Shown here: in pieces, positions 14,556-20,832 of the stretch
Layout: every line of letters starts with the position of its first letter
Numbering within the stretch: position 1 is the stretch's first letter
From: Flavobacteriales bacterium UBA3364
Lineage (GTDB): Bacteria > Bacteroidota > Bacteroidia > Flavobacteriales_F > PHOS-HE28
Direction: 5' to 3'
Assembly (NCBI GenBank): GCA_002360495.1
Contig: DEQO01000047.1
Coordinates: 1-37,124, forward strand
Length of the DNA stretch: 37,124 nt
Made by a program: the position numbers and the translations under genes
The notes under the pieces: model-generated
What the model saw: the letters and a program-made list of their open reading frames with translations, nothing else
Database searches by the model: none
Told to the model about the DNA's origin: nothing

Positions 14556-17525
14556 ATGCGTGTTTTCCTGCTCTTCGTTTCGACTTTCATTCTTGGCTCG
14601 GCCCTATCGGCACGTTCAGGACAGGTCTCTGATCGGATACTGGCGCTCCAGGCGAAGGGAGCCCGTTTCGTTCCGGTGAGGCTATTCGAAACGGTCCATT
14701 CCGATGCACGGACCACCCAACGCTGGAATGGCGCTCTTCAAAAGGCTACAGTGCTCCGGCCCGATGTCGAAGCCATGGACGCAGTGCGAACGAGGATGCC
14801 GGAGTACATGGCGTTGGAACTGCCCACGGATGCAGGCTCGATCATCCTCGATCTGGCGCGCACGACCATCACGACCGACGACTTCAGTGTGCTGACGGCA
14901 AGCGGAGGGCGTAGCGTGGGTAGCACTGGCAACCATTACCGGGGCATGGTCCGCGGACACCATGGGTCTTGGGCCGCCATCAGCGTATTCGACGGGGAAG
15001 TGATGGGCCTGATCAATGATGGACGCGATGAATACGTGGTGGGAAGGCTGGATGACCGGCGTGATGACCTCCATGTCCTCTACAACACACTGGACCTTCG
15101 CCGACGCTCGGGGGCGGTTTGCGCCACACCCGATGATGGAGAACCGTATCGCCCGGATCAACTGATCGCTTCCGTGGACCGTACCATCCGCTGTGTGCGC
15201 TACTACTGGGAGGTGAACTACAACGTTTTTCAGGACAAGGGGAACCTGGCGAACACGACGACATACATCACCGGCCTGTTCAACCAGAGTGCCACGCTTT
15301 TCGACAATGACGGCATCGACGTGACCCTCTCCGAGGTCTTCATCTGGGATGTGCCCAGCCCGTACACGCAGACCACGAGCGGGGAGTTGCTTACGCAGTT
15401 CGGCATCACGCGCACCAGCTTCAACGGTGACCTGGCACACCTGGTCGGGTACAACGGCGGGGGCGGCGTGGCTTGGGTGAATACCCTCTGCAATAGTGAG
15501 ACCCGTTTGCGCATGGCCTATAGCGGGATCAACAGCAGCTTTTCGAACGTGCCCACCTACAGTTGGAGCGTCGAAGTGGTCACCCATGAGGCAGGGCATA
15601 ATCTGGCTTCAAGGCATACGCATGCCTGTGCATGGAACGGCAATGCCACGGCCATCGATGGCTGCGGCCCGGCGGCTGGGTACACGGAGGGGAGCTGTGC
15701 CCAAGGCCCCTTGCCTCCATCGAACGTGGGGGGAACGATCATGAGCTATTGTCATTTGACCAGCTCCGGCATCAACTTCAACAATGGTTTCGGGCCGCAA
15801 CCTTCGGCGGTGATCATCAATGCGATCAACAGCGCGAGCTGCCTCGGTATCTGCGGAACGTCCTGCGATGCCCCGGGAAATTTGAGCGTCCAGAACCTGA
15901 CGACCACCACGGTCACCCTGGCATGGCCAGCGGTCGGCGCGGTCTCCTACACCCTGCGCTGGAAACCGACGGCGAGTTCCACGTGGACGACCATTACAGG
16001 ACTTACAGCCACCACTTATGCGTTGACCGGTCTGACGCATTCCACGGGCTACGAGTTCCAAGTACTGTCGGTCTGTGCAAGTTCGAGTTCGTCATTCTCC
16101 AGCAGCCGCACATTTACCACGCTAACGCCCTGTCCGGACACGCTGGAACCGAACAACAGCGTTGCCACCGCGGCTGATATTACCCTGCCCGCGTCAATAA
16201 GTGCCTTGATCGCCGTGAACGGGGACCTGGATCATTATCGCTTCACCCTTTCGGCAACGAGTACGATCACGGTCAGTCTTTCCAATCTTCCGTTCGACTA
16301 TGACGTGCGCCTGCTGAACAGTGCCGGGGCGACGCTGGCATCCTCCGAGAACGGAGGCACGAGCGCCGAGTTCATCTCCTATGCCAATGCGGTGGCGGGC
16401 ACCTATTACGTGTATGTGTTCGGATACAATGGTGCTTTCAGCGTGGATCGTTGCTATGCGCTCTTCGTGAACTCGTTCGTCGTGCAGACCTGCGGTCGGC
16501 CCGAGAACCCGGTGATCAGCGACATCACCTGGTCCGATGCCACGGCCACATGGCCCGCCGTGGTTTCCGTAAGTTCCTATGACCTGCGCTGGAAGGCTTC
16601 CGCGTCCGCGACCTGGACCGATGTGCCCGGCCTGACCACGAACACCTATGCATTCATGGGTCTGGCGCCTTCGACCAGCTACGATGTGCAGGTGCGTTCC
16701 AACTGTCCCGGATCGCAGGGAGGTGGTACGACATCGGAGTACACCGGAACGACGAGTTTCACCACGCTCGCCGCTCCGTGCGCCGTGGCGCCGCCTATCG
16801 TGCTGCCCATCAAACTCGTGTTGGACGGCGCCTACCGGCCAGCGGACATGCTCATGGTCGATTCGCTGCGCAGTCAGGGTGTATTGCCGCTGCAGGAACC
16901 ATACACAGCACTTGGGTACACGCTCAGCGGAAGTGCCACCACGACGGCGGGTGTACTGGCCATTACGGGCCCGAATGCGATCACCGATTGGGTGGTGGTC
17001 GAATTGCGGGATCCAACGGATCCCACGGTCATCCTTGAAGCACGTGCAGGATTGTTGCAACGTGATGGGGACGTGGTAGGCATGGATGGCTCGTCTGCTC
17101 TGGGTTTCTGTGCATCGCCCGGCCCGTTCCACGTCGCAGTGCACCACCGGAACCACTTGGGTGTGATGACCGCCAATGCGCTTTCCTTGGGCGGATCCAC
17201 ACCATTGCTGGACTTCACACTTACAGTGACCGCGACCTACGGGAACGGTGCGCGCCGCAGTGCATCGGGTCTGATGGCGCTTTGGGGAGGCAATGTGAAC
17301 GGCGACCCGGAAGTGAAATATGCCGGATCCGCGAACGATCGCGATATCATCCTTACGGCCATCGGAGGTATCGTCCCTACCAACACCGTTTCCGGGTACC
17401 GTTCGGAGGATTGCAATTTGGACGGGGTAGTGAAGTATGCCGGTAGCAGCAGCGACCGCGATCTCATCCTGATGACCATTGGCGGGATCGTCCCAACGAA
17501 TACGGTGGTCGAGCAGGTGCCGTAG
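14556..17525 (+). CDS. Secreted reprolysin-like metalloprotease paralogue with an EF-hand-like C-terminal repeat module
   Basis: A 989-residue paralogue of the upstream protease. It has a signal peptide (1-20), the same propeptide layout, the zinc site HEAGHNLASRH at 344-354 and the Met-turn GGTIMSYCH. The conserved Gly of HExxHxxGxxH is Ala here. Then come an FN3-like domain (about 437), a PPC domain (LEPNNS, about 526) and a second FN3 (about 646). A different C-terminal module (742-989) replaces the type A sorting domain and ends in two 39-residue repeats VKYAGSxxDRDxIL..IGGIVPTNTV, the second preceded by a DxNxDGxV calcium-loop-like motif. The ATG at 14556 starts the signal peptide. A TACTTTG at 14508 may be part of its promoter. 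Confidence 0.92.
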   Translation: MRVFLLFVSTFILGSALSARSGQVSDRILALQAKGARFVPVRLFETVHSDARTTQRWNGALQKATVLRPDVEAMDAVRTRMPEYMALELPTDAGSIILDLARTTITTDDFSVLTASGGRSVGSTGNHYRGMVRGHHGSWAAISVFDGEVMGLINDGRDEYVVGRLDDRRDDLHVLYNTLDLRRRSGAVCATPDDGEPYRPDQLIASVDRTIRCVRYYWEVNYNVFQDKGNLANTTTYITGLFNQSATLFDNDGIDVTLSEVFIWDVPSPYTQTTSGELLTQFGITRTSFNGDLAHLVGYNGGGGVAWVNTLCNSETRLRMAYSGINSSFSNVPTYSWSVEVVTHEAGHNLASRHTHACAWNGNATAIDGCGPAAGYTEGSCAQGPLPPSNVGGTIMSYCHLTSSGINFNNGFGPQPSAVIINAINSASCLGICGTSCDAPGNLSVQNLTTTTVTLAWPAVGAVSYTLRWKPTASSTWTTITGLTATTYALTGLTHSTGYEFQVLSVCASSSSSFSSSRTFTTLTPCPDTLEPNNSVATAADITLPASISALIAVNGDLDHYRFTLSATSTITVSLSNLPFDYDVRLLNSAGATLASSENGGTSAEFISYANAVAGTYYVYVFGYNGAFSVDRCYALFVNSFVVQTCGRPENPVISDITWSDATATWPAVVSVSSYDLRWKASASATWTDVPGLTTNTYAFMGLAPSTSYDVQVRSNCPGSQGGGTTSEYTGTTSFTTLAAPCAVAPPIVLPIKLVLDGAYRPADMLMVDSLRSQGVLPLQEPYTALGYTLSGSATTTAGVLAITGPNAITDWVVVELRDPTDPTVILEARAGLLQRDGDVVGMDGSSALGFCASPGPFHVAVHHRNHLGVMTANALSLGGSTPLLDFTLTVTATYGNGARRSASGLMALWGGNVNGDPEVKYAGSANDRDIILTAIGGIVPTNTVSGYRSEDCNLDGVVKYAGSSSDRDLILMTIGGIVPTNTVVEQVP
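17287..17507 (+). repeat. Two 39-residue dockerin/EF-hand-like repeats at the protease C-terminus
   Basis: The copies share VKYAGS-x-x-DRD-x-IL-x-x-IGGIVPTNTV. The Val-Lys codons start at 17313 and 17430, 117 nt apart. The second copy is preceded by DCNLDG, which together with the following Val gives a DxNxDGxV loop as in EF-hands and type I dockerins. The first has GNVNGDPEV, a weaker version. The C-terminus ends EQVP directly after. Confidence 0.7.
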
Positions 17526-17563
17526 GAGGGCGACCGAAGCATTCCCTGTTGAAAACTCCCCCT

Positions 17564-17593
17564 GATCGTTGAAAACCGGGTTTTTCAGCGATC
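17564..17593 (+). terminator. 12-bp hairpin between the second protease gene and parE
   Basis: The arms 17564-17575 and 17582-17593 pair over 12 bp (one G-U) around CCGGGT, 39 nt after the protease stop. The top of the stem is four A-U pairs. An extra copy of GTTGAAAAC at 17548-17556 precedes it. It may be a terminator for the protease transcript or a parE leader structure; it lies upstream of the likely parE promoter box. Confidence 0.5.
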
Positions 17594-17615
17594 CCAAGCG
17601 CCCCGCGTGAACGTC

Positions 17616-17623
17616 TACCTTCG
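17616..17623 (+). promoter_or_regulatory. parE: Probable -7 promoter box of parE
   Basis: TACCTTCG is one change from TAnnTTTG and lies 50 nt before the parE ATG and downstream of the hairpin. No clear -33 TTTG is present. Confidence 0.4.
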
Positions 17624-17673
17624 TCGCACGCCTTGGAACCCTTGTCCCTGTTGGGTTCCGCGTCATTTGAAGG

Positions 17674-19587
17674 ATGAGCGAGACGAACTATAATGAGGAC
17701 AATATCCGGTCCCTTGACTGGAAGGAACACATCCGGTTAAGGCCGGGGATGTACATCGGGAAGCTCGGCGACGGCAGCAGCTTCGACGATGGTGTCTACA
17801 TCCTGATCAAGGAGGTTTTGGACAACTGCATCGACGAGTTCGTGATGGGCCACGGCAAGAAGGTGGACGTCACGATCAACGGACCGCGTGTGGAAGTGCG
17901 TGACTACGGCCGCGGTGTGCCACTGGGCAAGGTGATCGATGTGGTGAGCAAGATCAACACCGGTGCCAAGTACGACAGCAAGGCCTTCAAGAAGAGCGTA
18001 GGCTTGAACGGTGTGGGTACCAAGGCGGTGAACGCCCTCAGCACCTACTTCAAGATCGAGAGCTATCGCGATGGGCAGATGAAGCGCGCCGAGTTCGATC
18101 GCGGCGTGTTGCGCAAGGACCTCAAGCTGGAGAAGACCGACGAGTCCAACGGAACGCGTGTGGTGTTCGAGCCGGACGAGGAGATGTTCAAACATTTCCA
18201 GTACCGCGACCCGCACATCGAACGGTTGTTGTGGAACTACTGCTACCTGAACACCGGCCTCACCATCTATTACAACGGCCAGAAGTTCCACAGCAAGGAC
18301 GGTCTGCTGGACCTGCTGAAAGTGAAGATGGACGGCGAGCCGCTGTACCCCATCATCCACTTGGTGGGCGACGACATCGAAGTGGCCCTCACCCATGCCA
18401 ACCACTACGGCGAGGAGTACTACAGCTTCGTGAACGGCCAGCACACCACGCAGGGTGGTACGCACCAGGGCGCCTTCCGCGAGTCGGTGGCCAAGGTGAT
18501 CAAGGATTATTTCAAGAAGGATTGGGAAGCGGGGGATGTGCGTACAGGGATCGTTGCCGCCATAGCCGTGAAGGTGATCGAGCCGGTGTTCGAAAGCCAG
18601 ACCAAGACCAAACTCGGTTCGTTGGAAGTGGAACCCGGCGGGCAGAGCATGCGCTCGTTCGTCGGTGATTTCCTCGCCACCAAACTGAACAACTTCCTGC
18701 ACAAGAACCCGGAGGTCTCCGAGGTGCTGCAACAGCGCATCCTCAACAATGAGCGGGAGCGCAAAGAGTTGAGCGGCATCCGCAAACTCGCACGCGAACG
18801 GGCCAAGAAGGCGAGCCTGCACAACCGCAAGCTCCGCGATTGCCGCATCCACCTGAACGATCCCAAGAAGGACGATCGCAAGGAAGGCACCACGCTCTTC
18901 ATCACCGAGGGCGATAGTGCCAGCGGCAGCATCACAAAAAGCCGTGATGTGAATTTGCAGGCCGTGTTCAGCCTGAAGGGAAAACCGCTGAACTGCTTCG
19001 GGCTCACCAAGAAGATCGTTTACGAGAACGAAGAGTTCAACCTGGTACAGGCAGCGCTCAACATCGAGGATGGCATGGAAGGCCTTCGGTACAACCGTAT
19101 CGTCATAGCCACCGATGCCGACGTGGACGGCATGCACATCCGCCTGTTGCTGATGACCTTCTTCCTCCAGTTCTTCCCCGATCTGGTGAAGAACGATCAC
19201 CTCTACATCCTGCAAACGCCGCTATTCCGTGTGCGGAACAAGAAGGAGACGATCTACTGCTACAGCGACGAAGAGCGCCTGCGTGCCATCATGAAGCTGG
19301 GCAAGAGTGCCGAGATCACCCGTTTCAAAGGTTTGGGTGAGATCAGTCCGGACGAGTTCAAGCACTTCATCGGCGAGGACATCAGGCTGGAGCCGGTGAT
19401 GATCACCCAGGATGCATCGGTGCAGGAACTGCTCGGCTTCTATATGGGCAAGAACACGCCCGAGCGCCAGGACTTCATCATCGAGAACCTCAAGGTGGAG
19501 AAGGACGTGGTGGAGGAGAGGACGGAGCATCCGGCGAAGGCCATTGCGCGCAAGCTGGCTGAGAACGAAGTGGAGATGGATGTATGA
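17674..19587 (+). CDS. parE: DNA topoisomerase IV subunit B
   Basis: A 637-residue type IIA topoisomerase ATPase subunit. The GHKL ATP-binding domain shows EVLDNCIDEF (Glu47 to Asn51 region), DYGRGVP and GLNGVGTKAVNALS. The transducer follows, then the TOPRIM domain with ITEGDSASG and ATDADVDGMHIR, and the C-terminal ERTEHPAKAIARKL. Pairing with parC 1.2 kb downstream on the same strand, and a length like ParE rather than the longer GyrB, support topoisomerase IV, which separates linked daughter chromosomes. The ATG at 17674 gives a normal start. The stop overlaps an ATG (ATGA, 19584), though the next gene probably starts later, at 19683. Confidence 0.95.
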   Translation: MSETNYNEDNIRSLDWKEHIRLRPGMYIGKLGDGSSFDDGVYILIKEVLDNCIDEFVMGHGKKVDVTINGPRVEVRDYGRGVPLGKVIDVVSKINTGAKYDSKAFKKSVGLNGVGTKAVNALSTYFKIESYRDGQMKRAEFDRGVLRKDLKLEKTDESNGTRVVFEPDEEMFKHFQYRDPHIERLLWNYCYLNTGLTIYYNGQKFHSKDGLLDLLKVKMDGEPLYPIIHLVGDDIEVALTHANHYGEEYYSFVNGQHTTQGGTHQGAFRESVAKVIKDYFKKDWEAGDVRTGIVAAIAVKVIEPVFESQTKTKLGSLEVEPGGQSMRSFVGDFLATKLNNFLHKNPEVSEVLQQRILNNERERKELSGIRKLARERAKKASLHNRKLRDCRIHLNDPKKDDRKEGTTLFITEGDSASGSITKSRDVNLQAVFSLKGKPLNCFGLTKKIVYENEEFNLVQAALNIEDGMEGLRYNRIVIATDADVDGMHIRLLLMTFFLQFFPDLVKNDHLYILQTPLFRVRNKKETIYCYSDEERLRAIMKLGKSAEITRFKGLGEISPDEFKHFIGEDIRLEPVMITQDASVQELLGFYMGKNTPERQDFIIENLKVEKDVVEERTEHPAKAIARKLAENEVEMDV

Positions 19588-19682
19588 GCAACTTGAGCGT
19601 ATCGGTCCGGACAACGGGGAACGGTCGTGCGGTCTTGACGATCAGCAAGGCCTTCCGTGAACGCGCATGGAAATTCGCAGGC

Positions 19683-20405
19683 ATGGAACCACTGCGCTAC
19701 ACCCTTTCCATCGCCGTTTGCTGCCTGATGTCGGTGAGCATGGCCCAGAACACAGGTACCCTGCGCATGCTCATCGATCCCGGTAACGACTTCTCGTTCA
19801 TCGTGGACAAGAAGCACCGGATGCAACAACGGGAGATCACCCTCTCCGAAGGCCTTCATGAACTGACCATCTGGGCACCGACACGAAGAATGGTGGACAC
19901 AGCGGTGTTCGTTATCGCGAACCGTACATCGGACCTGGTCGTGCGCCTTCCGTACAGCCAGGAATATGTGGACTATCGCGCCGAACTTGGTCGTTACCAA
20001 ACGAAGAAACGCTGGATGAGGACAGCGCCGCTCTTCGCATTGGCCGGCGGATTGATCTGGACCGGGGTCGCCATTGGGAAGTATGGCAAGGCCAAGGATG
20101 TCCTTGAAGCCGACCAGAAGGACTATGATATCAACGTGGACCCTGCCGCGATCGGCGCGTTGAAGGAAGGGACCATACCCGCGCACAACGAAGACCTCGA
20201 AAAGGCACGCACGAACCTGTACCTGGCATCGGCCTTCACGGCGGTGAGCGCTGCCGCCACGTACTACATATCGCGGCGTACGGCGAAATGGGAACGACCC
20301 ATCTTCGACGACAAGGAGAAGGTCCGTTTCGATGGTCTCGCATGGCTTCCGAGCCACAGTGGTGGCGTCTTCATGGCCTCTCTCTCCATCAACCTTGCTC
20401 GATGA
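19683..20405 (+). CDS. Envelope protein with PEGA-like domain and two hydrophobic helices, between parE and parC
   Basis: A 240-residue protein from the ATG at 19683, which begins a good signal peptide (MEPLRYTLSIAVCCLMSVSMAQ). An in-frame ATG at 19584 overlaps the parE stop and would add 33 polar residues before that signal, so I prefer the later start. Residues about 25-90 resemble a PEGA-type beta-sandwich (GTLRMLIDPG...LSEGLHELTIWAPTRR). Then come a hydrophobic helix (about 115-131), a polar segment and a second one (about 180-196). It overlaps the next gene as ATGATGA. I do not recognise a function. The operon position suggests cotranscription with topoisomerase IV genes. Confidence 0.75.
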   Translation: MEPLRYTLSIAVCCLMSVSMAQNTGTLRMLIDPGNDFSFIVDKKHRMQQREITLSEGLHELTIWAPTRRMVDTAVFVIANRTSDLVVRLPYSQEYVDYRAELGRYQTKKRWMRTAPLFALAGGLIWTGVAIGKYGKAKDVLEADQKDYDINVDPAAIGALKEGTIPAHNEDLEKARTNLYLASAFTAVSAAATYYISRRTAKWERPIFDDKEKVRFDGLAWLPSHSGGVFMASLSINLAR

Positions 20406-20824
20406 TGAACAAGGTGATCGCCCTTTTGATGTTCTGCTTCCTTATCACCACCGTAGCGTGTAAGAAGGACCTGATCGATGTGGCATCCCTTACGACCAAC
20501 CCCTTCGATCCCGACTACAGCGGAGCGCCGATCTTCACCTACCTCAGCGATACGACCATCGACGAACTGGTGAACGGCAGTCCGGTGAGCACGTTGACGA
20601 TCGAGGTACAGGTGCATACGGAGTACTTCGGCAGGCCTACCACCTACCAGGTGGCCTACAACGATGGCACCGGTCCGAGCACGCCATCGAACAACATCCC
20701 GAACGGACTGCTGACCATCCGGATCCCGAACGTGGTGGGCGGACAGGAATATTGTAATCTGCTTCGTCTTGCGAACGGCGGGGCATATGGTGGCGGGAAC
20801 ACGATCTGCGTCACAGCTGATTAG
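20402..20824 (+). CDS. Small putative lipoprotein between parE and parC
   Basis: A 140-residue protein with a short hydrophobic signal and a probable lipobox TTVAC at residues 16-20, followed by KKD. Mature residues are Thr/Asn/Gly-rich and beta-like, with no known motif. The start overlaps the stop of the previous gene (20402-20405) and its stop is 8 nt before parC, so it lies in a tight run with both. It is probably tethered to the inner or outer membrane. The -3 residue of the lipobox is Thr rather than Leu/Val/Ile, which weakens the lipoprotein call slightly. The function is unknown. Confidence 0.75.
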   Translation: MMNKVIALLMFCFLITTVACKKDLIDVASLTTNPFDPDYSGAPIFTYLSDTTIDELVNGSPVSTLTIEVQVHTEYFGRPTTYQVAYNDGTGPSTPSNNIPNGLLTIRIPNVVGGQEYCNLLRLANGGAYGGGNTICVTAD

Positions 20825-20832
20825 AACGAACG

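Noticed and set aside
16194..17666. 490-codon open frame antisense to the second reprolysin-like protease
   Set aside because: Low-complexity Arg/His/Gly-rich translation with no domain; the plus-strand gene is well supported.
17737..19215. 492-codon open frame antisense to parE
   Set aside because: The composition is Val/Leu/His-heavy and it mirrors the codon bias of parE; no start context or domain supports it.
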